Positions 1-5,764 of a stretch of DNA of 8,300 bases are shown one piece after another (the first letter of the stretch is position 1; the number at the start of each line of letters is the position of its first letter). The notes below the pieces were generated by a model. The model was not told the origin of the DNA. It searched no databases and worked only from the letters and a program-made list of their open reading frames with translations. Source of the DNA: Thermoplasmata archaeon (GTDB lineage: Archaea; Thermoplasmatota; Thermoplasmata; RBG-16-68-12); assembly GCA_013329855.1 (NCBI GenBank), contig DUJI01000237.1, positions 1-8,300 of the forward strand, given 5' to 3'. The translations under genes were made by a program, and so were the position numbers.

Positions 1-36
1 GATCCCTTCCATGTCCACGGAGAGGAAGACCTTCAC
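1..36 (-). CDS. D-aminopeptidase DppA-like (peptidase M55), 5' end only
   Basis: Only the first 12 codons lie in the window; the gene continues past the left edge. Read from a GTG at 36-34, the protein begins MKVFLSVDMEGI, which matches the very conserved N-terminus of the M55 family (B. subtilis DppA and its archaeal relatives). In that family Asp8 and Glu10 are zinc ligands, and both are present. Family members are cytoplasmic or surface-associated aminopeptidases releasing D- or L-amino acids from short peptides. The frame stays open upstream to a TAA at 78-76, but the GTG is the only start that gives the family's usual N-terminus. A TTAAG element lies about 40 bases upstream. The call rests on 12 residues, so the exact substrate class cannot be judged. 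Confidence 0.75.
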   Translation of the reverse strand, partial: MKVFLSVDMEGI

Positions 37-70
37 CGCGATCGCCTCGACGGCACGGGGATGGAGTGCG

Positions 71-84
71 CGAGCTTAACCGTT
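71..84 (-). promoter_or_regulatory. TATA-like element of the dppA-like gene
   Basis: The minus strand reads AACGGTTAAGCTCG, with GTTAAG about 39 bases before the GTG at 36. It is a weaker version of the AAG/CTTAT motif found before the other genes. Because the surroundings are G+C-rich, this short A/T-rich core stands out. Confidence 0.4.
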
Positions 85-190
85 CGCGGCGAGCGGTTCC
101 GACGGCGTTCCTGCACCCCGTTCAAGCGGTGAACCGTCTGACGATGCGACGTGAAACGGGGTCTCCCCCAGGAGGAGTTTGACCCCTGTC

Positions 191-250
191 ACGACGAAGA
201 AGGCCGTGAAGAAGACGAAGAAGGGCAAGCACCACTAGTGAGTAGTGCCC
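191..250 (-). terminator. Possible terminator of gatE: hairpin plus pyrimidine tract
   Basis: On the minus strand, 21 bases after the gatE stop, GGGCACTA (250-243) can pair with TAGT (237-234) and GCCC (226-223), leaving a 5-base loop and a 7-base bulge. It is followed at once by a run rich in TTC/CTT triplets (222-191), unusual for this G+C-rich sequence. Archaeal RNA polymerase mainly responds to T-rich tracts in the non-template strand, so the tract may matter more than the hairpin. The same bases read on the plus strand look like lysine codons, which is a rival explanation. Confidence 0.35.
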
Positions 251-270
251 TCTTGCGGTGCGGAGGCGCC

Positions 271-2148
271 TCAGTTCGTCCCTTTCTTTTCTTCCCGCAT
301 TCTCTTTTCGAGCCGAGCGTGGACGACCTCGCTCACGACTTTCCCGTCCGCGCGTCCCCGCAGCTTCTCCATGGCGCGGCCCATGATCCCCTTCTCCGCC
401 GCGGCGCCGCGGGAGCGGATGAGGTCCGCAGATGCGTCGAGCACCTCGTCCACGATCCGCTCGACGTCCGCGCGGCTGAGCCCCTGGACGCCCACCTTCT
501 CCAGGGCCGTGGAGGCACGGCTCCCGGTCTTCGCCATCTCGCGCAGCAGGTCGGGGATCGCCTCCTTGGCGAAGCGGCCCGCCTTCAGGAGGGAGAAGAG
601 CTCGCGCAGGTGGTCCTCCGGGATGCCGTCCACGTCGAGTCCCGCGCGCCGCAGCTCGGAGTAGTGGTACAGGAGGACTGTTGCGACGAGGGTGGCCTCG
701 CCGAACTCCTTGGCGATGAGCTCGAAGAGGTCGTCGCTGCCTTCTTGCACGAGCTGCCGCGCCTGCTGTTCGTGGACCCCGTACTGCCGTGCGAGCCGGG
801 GGACCTTTGCCTCGGGCCGCTCGGGAAGGTGCTCGCGGATCCGCCGCAGTCGGTCCTCGTGCACGCGAAGCGGGGGCACGTCCGTCTCGGGGTACATCCG
901 CGCCTTCCCTGGGAGGGGGCGGCTGTACACGCTCGTGCCGTCGGGCCGGGGATCGCGGGTCTCCTCGGGGACGCCCTTCCCGGCGTACTGGGCGCGAGGC
1001 AGCATCTCCTCGAGGGCGTGGAGGCACTTGGCCTCCTCGTCGGCCACGAGAACGAAGGCGTCCTGGTCTCCCAACGTCAGCGCGCCGCGGACCGCGTCCA
1101 CCTCATGCTCGGTCACGCCGTACGCGGGCAGCTCGTCGGAGTGGAAGATGCCCCCGACGCCGGCCACGGTGGCGTGGGCCGCGAGTTCGGGACCCAGTTT
1201 CCCCTTCAGGAGGCCCGCGAACTTCGGGAGCGGCCATCCGTAGACCTTCCCGCCCTTCGTGAGCGCGGACTGGATGACCTTGGACGCCGAGTGGGTGAAG
1301 AGGACCGTGAGATCCATGCCGTCCGGGGGAACCGCTCCTCCGCCGCGCTTCTGGAGCTCCTTCGCCACGTCGATGAGCATGACTTGCCGCTCGACCTCCT
1401 TCTGGACGAAGGTCTCGATGAGCCGCAGCTCCTGGACGCCCTTGATCTCGATGCGCGCACCGCCCCGGATGGAGACGTTGAGGTCCTCCCGGATGGTCCC
1501 GATGCCGCGGATCACCTTGCGCGTCGCGCGCAGGAGGGATCCGATGGCCAGGGCGACCTCGCGCGCCTCCTCGGGGGTCGCGATGTCCGGGGTGGTCGAG
1601 ATCTCGGAGAGGGGGATGCCCAGCCGATCCAGGCGGTAGAAGATCTCGTCCGCCTTCTCCCCGACCTTCCGCGCGGCGTCCTCCTCCAAGAGGATGGTCG
1701 GGACACCGATCCGCTTGCCGTTCACCTGGATCGCGCCGTCCAGGGCAACCAGGGCGGATCGCTGGAACCCCGCCGTGTTGGAGCCGTCGATCACGATCTT
1801 CCGCATGAAGTCGACCTCCCGCACGGGCTTCGCTCCGAGGAGGAGGGAGATCTCGAGGGCGATGTCCAGCGCGTGCTCGTTGGGAGCGTGGGGCGGCTCC
1901 TCGTCCGCCTCGACGAGGCACGTGTTCGGCGTGGCCTCGTAGACGAAAGTCAGGTGGCGGCGCGCCTCCTCGATGGCCGCGGCGTCCACCTCGCCCAGCT
2001 CGCTCTGCGTGGGGCGCAGGCGGCGCTGGAAGCGGATTCCGCTGTCCTCCTCCGCGAGGCGGGAGGCGCAGTCGCAGAACAGCTTGTGGGTGTCCAGCTG
2101 CTGGTGGATCTCGAGTCCGACCTTGAGCCCGAGGGCCCGGTAGTCCAT
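271..2148 (-). CDS. gatE: Glutamyl-tRNA(Gln) amidotransferase subunit E
   Basis: GatE is the tRNA-binding, kinase/transamidase half of the archaeal GatDE enzyme. It phosphorylates the glutamate of Glu-tRNA(Gln) with ATP and replaces the phosphate with ammonia supplied by GatD. The 625 residues match the usual length. The GatB-type core opens with GLKVGLEIHQQLD (7-19) and KLFCDC (22-27), and also shows DFMRKIVIDGSNTAGFQR (113-130), EDLNVSI (221-227) and ARMYPETDVPP (416-426). The GatE-specific AspRS-like (GAD) insertion lies at about 275-395. The tail is the YqeY-like domain, with GIMGRAMEKLRGRAD at 587-601. The ATG at 2148 is taken because it gives the family N-terminus; no Shine-Dalgarno site precedes it, and a CTTAT box sits 28 bases upstream. 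Unlike many archaea, gatD is not adjacent: two small genes lie between. Confidence 0.97.
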   Translation of the reverse strand: MDYRALGLKVGLEIHQQLDTHKLFCDCASRLAEEDSGIRFQRRLRPTQSELGEVDAAAIEEARRHLTFVYEATPNTCLVEADEEPPHAPNEHALDIALEISLLLGAKPVREVDFMRKIVIDGSNTAGFQRSALVALDGAIQVNGKRIGVPTILLEEDAARKVGEKADEIFYRLDRLGIPLSEISTTPDIATPEEAREVALAIGSLLRATRKVIRGIGTIREDLNVSIRGGARIEIKGVQELRLIETFVQKEVERQVMLIDVAKELQKRGGGAVPPDGMDLTVLFTHSASKVIQSALTKGGKVYGWPLPKFAGLLKGKLGPELAAHATVAGVGGIFHSDELPAYGVTEHEVDAVRGALTLGDQDAFVLVADEEAKCLHALEEMLPRAQYAGKGVPEETRDPRPDGTSVYSRPLPGKARMYPETDVPPLRVHEDRLRRIREHLPERPEAKVPRLARQYGVHEQQARQLVQEGSDDLFELIAKEFGEATLVATVLLYHYSELRRAGLDVDGIPEDHLRELFSLLKAGRFAKEAIPDLLREMAKTGSRASTALEKVGVQGLSRADVERIVDEVLDASADLIRSRGAAAEKGIMGRAMEKLRGRADGKVVSEVVHARLEKRMREEKKGTN

Positions 2149-2172
2149 GCACTTCGGGAAGGCCGGGGGGTT

Positions 2173-2187
2173 CGAATAAGGCTTTCG
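2173..2187 (-). promoter_or_regulatory. TATA/BRE-like promoter of gatE
   Basis: The minus strand reads CGAAAGCCTTATTCG. CTTAT lies 28 bases before the gatE ATG, and the preceding CGAAAG resembles the purine-rich archaeal BRE. With initiation some 22-27 bases downstream of the box, the mRNA would begin at or just before the start codon, which fits the missing ribosome binding site. Confidence 0.6.
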
Positions 2188-2218
2188 CGGCCGCTGCGCA
2201 CGCCGGGCGCGTCGGGCC

Positions 2219-2599
2219 CTAGCCCGGCCGCTCCAGCCTGGCCTCGAGTTCCTCGATCCGGGCCGCCGCCGTCTTCAGCTCGTTCCAGAGGATGTGGTGC
2301 CGCCGGGCCGCGCGATACTCCCGCAGCGCCTCGGGATCCGCGGGCGGTGTCTCCCCGTCCGTGGAGAGGATGTTCTCCACGTAGAACTCCTGGTCCAGGT
2401 CGGGAAGTGCGGACGCGCGACGCAGCAGGTACGCCGGATAGTCGTCGCGCAAGGTCGACGCGGCGCGGAGGGCCATCATGAGCGCGTACTCGGGGCAGCA
2501 GTTCATGTCGCCGACCGGGGGCTTGTGGTCCCCGTGCAGCTTGCGGTGCGTGGTCGCGAGCATCTCCCAGACCTGGTCGTATTCCGCGGGAACCGCCAT
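2219..2599 (-). CDS. Hypothetical 126-residue helical protein
   Basis: I do not recognise this protein. From the ATG at 2599 it begins MAVPAEYDQVWEML; a GTG at 2635 in the same frame would add 12 Arg/Pro-rich residues and looks less likely. The ATG is preceded by GAGGG eight bases upstream, the only candidate Shine-Dalgarno site among these genes. The sequence appears soluble and mostly helical: a DMNCCPEYALMMALRAAS segment (31-48) with a Cys34-Cys35 pair, a YPAYLLRRASALPDLDQEF segment (54-72), and a charged, heptad-like C-terminus (about 94-123) that could be a short coiled coil. No signal peptide or membrane segment is visible. No clear TATA element lies in the 57 bases separating it from the upstream gene ending at 2657, so co-transcription with that gene is plausible. 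Codon usage resembles its neighbours. Confidence 0.7.
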   Translation of the reverse strand: MAVPAEYDQVWEMLATTHRKLHGDHKPPVGDMNCCPEYALMMALRAASTLRDDYPAYLLRRASALPDLDQEFYVENILSTDGETPPADPEALREYRAARRHHILWNELKTAAARIEELEARLERPG

Positions 2600-2656
2600 G
2601 GGAATCCCTCGCGGGGAGAGTCGTGGCCGCGGCACATCAACATGTCGCTTTCGGGT

Positions 2657-3130
2657 TCAGGCCTGCCGCTGACGGTCCTCGGGGCGGTAGGGCGAGGCGA
2701 GAGTGCCGTCCTCGCGCATCTCGCGGTGCTCCAGCTCCTTCTTGAGCCAGGCGAGGAGCCGCGAGGCCGCGCCGAAGGGGCGGAACTCGAAGACGACCTT
2801 GCCGTGCTCCGCGTCCTCCGTGTGCAGGAGGACGCGCCGCTTCTTCGGCACAATGCCTGTCGCCTCCTCAAAGGGAATCTCGTGGTAGCGCTTGCCCTTC
2901 TTCCCGCCGGGCAGGTCGAGCCACTCGTCGTCGAGGAGGAGGATGCGCTGCCGCGTTTGCCACGCCCACCCGTGTCGCTTCTCGACGATGGGCCGCTTCG
3001 CGAGGAAGGTGCCCTTGTAGATTTCATAGTTCAGGGCGCGGAAGCCGATGACTTGGTCCTTGCCCGTCAGGACGGGCTCGTTCGCCGCCGTCATGACGAC
3101 GCCCACCTCGCCGACCTGGTCGATCTTCAT
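2657..3130 (-). CDS. Hypothetical 157-residue protein, possible PH-like fold
   Basis: Function is not recognised. The ATG at 3130 gives MKIDQVGEVGVVM; Met13 is an alternative start. The central part (about 25-118) alternates short hydrophobic strands and charged turns, for example RQRILLLDDEWLDLP (60-74), YHEIPFEEATGIV (82-94), RRVLLHTE (98-105) and KVVFEFRPFG (111-120). It is followed by an amphipathic helix AASRLLAWLKKELEHRE (121-137). Several strands capped by one C-terminal helix is the layout of PH-like domains, and the 'release/describe/IP' pattern faintly recalls the N-terminus of archaeal CheF proteins; this is an inference from pattern only. The last 20 residues are polar and probably unstructured. 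It lies downstream of gatD with a 67-base gap that holds its own promoter-like element. Confidence 0.75.
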   Translation of the reverse strand: MKIDQVGEVGVVMTAANEPVLTGKDQVIGFRALNYEIYKGTFLAKRPIVEKRHGWAWQTRQRILLLDDEWLDLPGGKKGKRYHEIPFEEATGIVPKKRRVLLHTEDAEHGKVVFEFRPFGAASRLLAWLKKELEHREMREDGTLASPYRPEDRQRQA

Positions 3131-3160
3131 CGTGCTTGCGTCGCGTCAACCCCTGGCTGC

Positions 3161-3175
3161 GCATAAGCTTAACGA
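3161..3175 (-). promoter_or_regulatory. TATA-like promoter of the 2657-3130 gene
   Basis: The minus strand reads TCGTTAAGCTTATGC, with CTTAT 33 bases before the ATG at 3130. The motif lies in the short gap after the gatD stop, which argues that the downstream gene can be transcribed independently of gatD. Confidence 0.5.
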
Positions 3176-3197
3176 GGGACGGCGTGGGGCAGCCGCC

Positions 3198-4502
3198 TCA
3201 GTCGGAGAACTCGTCCAGGCCAATCCGCGGGTTGATCTCCCCCGCGACGTTGGACACCATGGCCTGGGCGATGTCCGCGGGGTCCCGCGTGTGGCCCAGG
3301 ACCCACATGAGCTTCACGTAGGCCACCTCGGGGAGCATGTCCTCCCCGCTGATGACGCCCGCCTTGAGCAGGTCGCGGCCCGTGTCGTACACGCGCAGGG
3401 AGACGCGGCCCTGGAGGGTCTGCGTCGTCATCACGACGGGAATGCCGAGTCGCGTCGCGCGGTGGATCGCGGGGATCAGGTCATGGGCCGTGTACCCGAG
3501 GCCCGTGCCCGCCAGGACGACCCCGTGGGCGTCCCGGAGGCAGTTCTCGAGGACGGCAGGCCTCATCCCGGGGTAGAAGTGGACCAGGGCGACGTCCAGG
3601 TCGAGCTTGGCGTCCGCCTTCGTGGGCCCTCGGGCCCGCGGCTGGACCGGCTCCGTGAACTCCACGGGGCCCTCGGGGCGGACCTGGCCGAGCGGCGTGG
3701 CGTTCATCGCGCGGAACGCGTCCCGGCGCGAGGAGTGCATCTTGCGCACCTTGGTCCCGCGGTGGATCCAGTCGTAGGAGTCCGAGGTCTCCGCGTGCAT
3801 GACGCCGACGACCTCGCCCAGGTCCGAGGTGGCCACGCGCGCGCCGCAGAGGAGGTTGGACGCCGCGTCCGAGGACGGCCGGTCGCTGGACCGCTGGGAA
3901 CCGACGACGACCACGGGGCCGGTCAGGTCGCGGAGCATGAACGAGAGCGCCGCCGTGGTGAAGTGGAGCGTGTCCGTGCCATGCGGGATGAGCACGCCGC
4001 TGGCGCCCGCGTTGAGTTCCGCAGCGGCCTCCCGGGCCAGGTTCTGCCAGTTCTCGGGCTTCAGGTCCTCGCTGTAGATGCTGTAGATGACCCGCGCCTT
4101 CACGTTGCAGACGTCCAGGAGTTCGGGCACGCTGAATACGAGCTCCTCCGCGGTGACCGCGGGATGAACGGCCCCCGTGCGATAGTCCACGTACGAGGCG
4201 ATCGTGCCGCCGGTGCCGAGGACCGCAATCGTGGGTTTGGCCTGGGAGGGCGGGGGCAGTGTGCGGTCCACCGCGTGCGGCGTGTGCTTCGCGGTGACCT
4301 CCCCCGCCTGGACGTCCTCCAAGGCGATGCCGATGTTGTACCCGCTGCCCAGCTTGATCGTCAGGATGTCCTCGCCGCTGAACGAGGTGTGGGGCATGAG
4401 GACGCCCTCGTACGTCTCTCCGCGGGCCTTCACGCGGACGGCGTCACCCCTGTCCGCCTTCGCCTTCTCCAGGAGGGCGCGAACCTTCGGCGGGTAGTCC
4501 AT
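3198..4502 (-). CDS. gatD: Glutamyl-tRNA(Gln) amidotransferase subunit D
   Basis: GatD is the asparaginase-like half of the archaeal tRNA-dependent amidotransferase; it hydrolyses glutamine (or asparagine) and passes ammonia to GatE. The 434 residues are normal for the family. An N-terminal small beta domain (about 1-85, including AVRVKARGETYEGVLMP) precedes the asparaginase region. The catalytic tetrad of the family is complete: Thr100 in GTGGTIAS, Thr176 and Asp177 in PHGTDTLH, and Lys251 in RGTKVRKMHSS. The PGMRP (311-315) and AGTGLGYTAHDLIPAI (331-346) regions and the C-terminal NPRIGLDEF (424-432) also fit. The ATG at 4502 begins MDYPPKVRALLEKA; an upstream ATG at 4574 in frame would add 24 residues that overlap the promoter box and is rejected. 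No Shine-Dalgarno site is visible. It is probably read first among the minus-strand genes leading toward gatE. Confidence 0.97.
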   Translation of the reverse strand: MDYPPKVRALLEKAKADRGDAVRVKARGETYEGVLMPHTSFSGEDILTIKLGSGYNIGIALEDVQAGEVTAKHTPHAVDRTLPPPSQAKPTIAVLGTGGTIASYVDYRTGAVHPAVTAEELVFSVPELLDVCNVKARVIYSIYSEDLKPENWQNLAREAAAELNAGASGVLIPHGTDTLHFTTAALSFMLRDLTGPVVVVGSQRSSDRPSSDAASNLLCGARVATSDLGEVVGVMHAETSDSYDWIHRGTKVRKMHSSRRDAFRAMNATPLGQVRPEGPVEFTEPVQPRARGPTKADAKLDLDVALVHFYPGMRPAVLENCLRDAHGVVLAGTGLGYTAHDLIPAIHRATRLGIPVVMTTQTLQGRVSLRVYDTGRDLLKAGVISGEDMLPEVAYVKLMWVLGHTRDPADIAQAMVSNVAGEINPRIGLDEFSD

Positions 4503-4523
4503 CGGCGTACGGAACGGGGTCAC

Positions 4524-4539
4524 CCGATAAGGGCTTTGC
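4524..4539 (-). promoter_or_regulatory. TATA/BRE-like promoter of gatD
   Basis: The minus strand reads GCAAAGCCCTTATCGG. CTTAT lies 25 bases before the ATG at 4502, so a transcript would be leaderless or nearly so. It closely matches the elements before gatE and the VOC gene, and it helps place the gatD start at 4502 instead of 4574. Confidence 0.6.
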
Positions 4540-4707
4540 GGACACGAATTCCGCACGGAGGGGTGTATGGACAACCGTTAAGCCCGACCCGCCGGTTGGC
4601 CGGCCCGTGAAGCGCCGGGCTGCGAGGCCCCGGCATGAGGGGACCCCTGAGCGCGGCCGGAGAAGAGGCTCGGTGGGGCGCACGTCGCATGGCGCCAGCT
4701 TCGGGAA

Positions 4708-4724
4708 GCCAAGGGCTTATCCCC
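4708..4724 (+). promoter_or_regulatory. TATA/BRE-like promoter of the VOC gene
   Basis: The plus strand reads GCCAAGGGCTTATCCCC, with CTTAT 31 bases before the ATG at 4751. The flanks are otherwise G+C-rich. This supports the ATG at 4751 over an upstream in-frame GTG at 4607. Confidence 0.55.
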
Positions 4725-4750
4725 CGGCGGCCCTTCGGCGCGGCGAGAGC

Positions 4751-5140
4751 ATGAAGGTGAAGTTCGCGTATACGGGCATCCGCGTGAAGGATCTCGAGGC
4801 GTCCGTCAAGTTCTACACGAGCATCCTGGGCATGAAGGAGGTGGAGCGGTTCTCCCAGCCGTCCACGAAAGGGACCGTCGTGATCCTCGTCATGGAGGAG
4901 GGCGGGCATCAGCTGGAACTGAACCACTACCCCGAGGGAAGCCGGTTCGACACGAAGTACGACGTGGGAGAGGGGTTGGACCATCTCGCCTTCGAGACCA
5001 CGGACCTGGATGGGGTGCTCGCCGAGGCGAGGAAGGCCGGCTACCCCGCGGTCCTGGAGATGCAGGACGCGGTCCACCGCTGGGCGTACATCCGGGACCC
5101 GAACGGGATCTGGATCGAGTTCTTCGTCCCGCCCAGCTGA
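4751..5140 (+). CDS. Glyoxalase/VOC-fold metalloenzyme (lactoylglutathione lyase-like)
   Basis: This 129-residue protein has the two beta-alpha-beta-beta-beta modules of the vicinal oxygen chelate superfamily. Module one is KFAYTGIRVKDLEASVKFYTSILGM (4-28) through HQLELNHYPEG (53-63); module two runs from GLDHLAFETTDLD (75-87) to DPNGIWIEFF (116-125). Aligned by eye with E. coli glyoxalase I, three metal ligands are kept (Glu56, His78, Glu123), but the first, normally His, is Tyr7. It may still bind metal, or act on a substrate other than the methylglyoxal-thiol adduct; 'lactoylglutathione lyase' is therefore a family name, not a proven activity. The ATG at 4751 gives the family N-terminus. 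A GTG at 4607 would add a 48-residue Arg-rich extension that spans the promoter motif. It is transcribed divergently from gatD. Confidence 0.87.
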   Translation: MKVKFAYTGIRVKDLEASVKFYTSILGMKEVERFSQPSTKGTVVILVMEEGGHQLELNHYPEGSRFDTKYDVGEGLDHLAFETTDLDGVLAEARKAGYPAVLEMQDAVHRWAYIRDPNGIWIEFFVPPS

Positions 5141-5142
5141 GC

Positions 5143-5166
5143 GGCCGACGGGGTGCCGTGCCGGCC
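5143..5166 (+). terminator. Strong hairpin just after the VOC stop codon
   Basis: Two bases beyond the TGA, GGCCGACGG (5143-5151) can pair with CCGT (5156-5159) and CGGCC (5162-5166) around a GGTG loop, with a 2-base bulge. It is a stable GC hairpin in a typical terminator position, but no T tract follows, so its role as an archaeal terminator is uncertain. It could instead stabilise the mRNA 3' end. Confidence 0.3.
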
Positions 5167-5366
5167 ACGCCCGTGATTCATTCAGGAACCGCTTGTGGTC
5201 GCCCACTCCGATCGTCTTGCGCAGGCCTCCAAGGTGACCCCGCCTCCCCCTCCGGAGCCCATTGAACGGGTCCGCCAGATGAACCAGTGCGCGCACGGGG
5301 ACCTCCGAGCGCGGCCGGCTGCGAGACTTCCCGCGACGGAGCTCCGGCAGAGGCGATTTCCGCACC
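5167..5366. other. Intergenic stretch with no recognisable gene
   Basis: Between the VOC hairpin and the DUF504 promoter I find no tRNA, no box C/D pattern and no protein with recognisable motifs. One plus-strand frame stays open from 5195 through and beyond this stretch, but its product is a Pro/Arg-rich composition typical of chance frames in such G+C-rich DNA, and it overlaps the DUF504 gene out of frame. Confidence 0.4.
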
Positions 5367-5383
5367 GCGAAGGGCTTAGCGGG
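5367..5383 (+). promoter_or_regulatory. TATA/BRE-like promoter of the DUF504 gene
   Basis: The plus strand reads GCGAAGGGCTTAGCGGG, differing from the VOC promoter mainly by G for T at the last position of the box. CTTAG lies 24 bases before the GTG at 5403, which supports that start and a leaderless transcript. Confidence 0.5.
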
Positions 5384-5402
5384 GGTCGCGCATGCGCTGC
5401 CC

Positions 5403-5648
5403 GTGGCCAGGACGGCCCGCGAGACGCTCAACGAGCTCAAGTGGCGCAGGGGGCTCGATCTGTCCCGCGCGGAGATTTGGATCGCGGACCGGACCCGGCC
5501 CGGAGGCGGTCGCGTCCTCTCGGGCGCCGAAATCGTGAGCCTCGGCCATCGCTACTTCACCACGGCGAGGGCGACCATCCCGTTCTACAAGATTCTCAAG
5601 ATCACCTACGGGGAGAAGGTGCTCTTCGAGCGGCGCGGATCGCCGTAG
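5403..5648 (+). CDS. DUF504/UPF0248 (MJ1316-like) small protein
   Basis: The 81-residue product matches the archaeal DUF504 pattern across its whole length: a leading helix with LNELKW (9-14), a strand with AEIWIADRT (23-31), GGRVLSGAEI (35-44), YFTT (51-54), then IPFYKILKITYGEKVLFER (59-77). Family members are small, often stand-alone, and the related MJ1316 domain has been proposed from genome context to recognise RNA ends in RNA repair or processing; the function remains unproven. Most relatives, as I recall them, carry His in the IPxHRI motif; here the position is Tyr62, followed by Lys63. The start is a GTG with no Shine-Dalgarno site, placed by the promoter box 24 bases upstream; an ATG at 5392 is out of frame. 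Neighbours give no functional link. Confidence 0.78.
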   Translation: MARTARETLNELKWRRGLDLSRAEIWIADRTRPGGGRVLSGAEIVSLGHRYFTTARATIPFYKILKITYGEKVLFERRGSP

Positions 5649-5690
5649 GACCGAGGGAGGGCCGTGAGTCCTGTCCCCCGCTTCGGCGAG

Positions 5691-5711
5691 GCGTTAACCT
5701 CGTTTAAGGTT
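5691..5711 (+). promoter_or_regulatory. TATA-like region with inverted repeat before the 93-residue gene
   Basis: Two A/T-rich cores, GTTAAC (5693-5698) and GTTTAAG (5702-5708), lie 58-70 bases before the ATG at 5765. AACCT (5696-5700) and AGGTT (5707-5711) form an inverted repeat around the second core, which could be an operator or an alternative hairpin. The distance implies a leader of roughly 35-45 bases, longer than for the other genes here. Confidence 0.4.
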
Positions 5712-5764
5712 GATATGGCGGCCGAACGCTTTTCCCGCGTCACGGCCTTCGCCGTTCGATCCGG

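Noticed and set aside
263..272. A perfect 10-base palindrome, GAGGCGCCTC, overlapping the gatE stop
   Set aside because: It has no loop and can form no useful hairpin; short GC palindromes are expected by chance at this base composition.
2165..2180. A GGGGTTCGAAT run resembling a tRNA T-loop
   Set aside because: No matching T-stem or acceptor stem can be found around it; the A/T bases belong to the gatE promoter.
151..2481. A 776-codon open frame on the plus strand opposite gatE
   Set aside because: It is aligned codon for codon with gatE. In G+C-rich genes that avoid TTA, CTA and TCA codons, the antisense frame in this register stays open by chance. Its product has no family motif, while gatE is unmistakable.
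3048..4610. A 520-codon plus-strand frame opposite gatD
   Set aside because: Same register effect as for gatE; the product is Arg/Val/Asp-rich noise without motifs.
4584..4700. A possible box C/D or other small RNA in the gatD/VOC divergent gap
   Set aside because: CTGA occurs once, but no good C box (RTGATGA) lies at a suitable distance and no convincing fold was found by eye.
4520..5440. A 306-codon minus-strand frame across the VOC gene and its flanks
   Set aside because: It overlaps the well-supported VOC gene antisense, runs over two promoter elements, and shows no family features.
5195..5707. A 170-codon plus-strand frame starting in the gap after the VOC gene
   Set aside because: It overlaps the DUF504 gene out of frame; the part before that gene is Pro/Arg-rich and without motifs.
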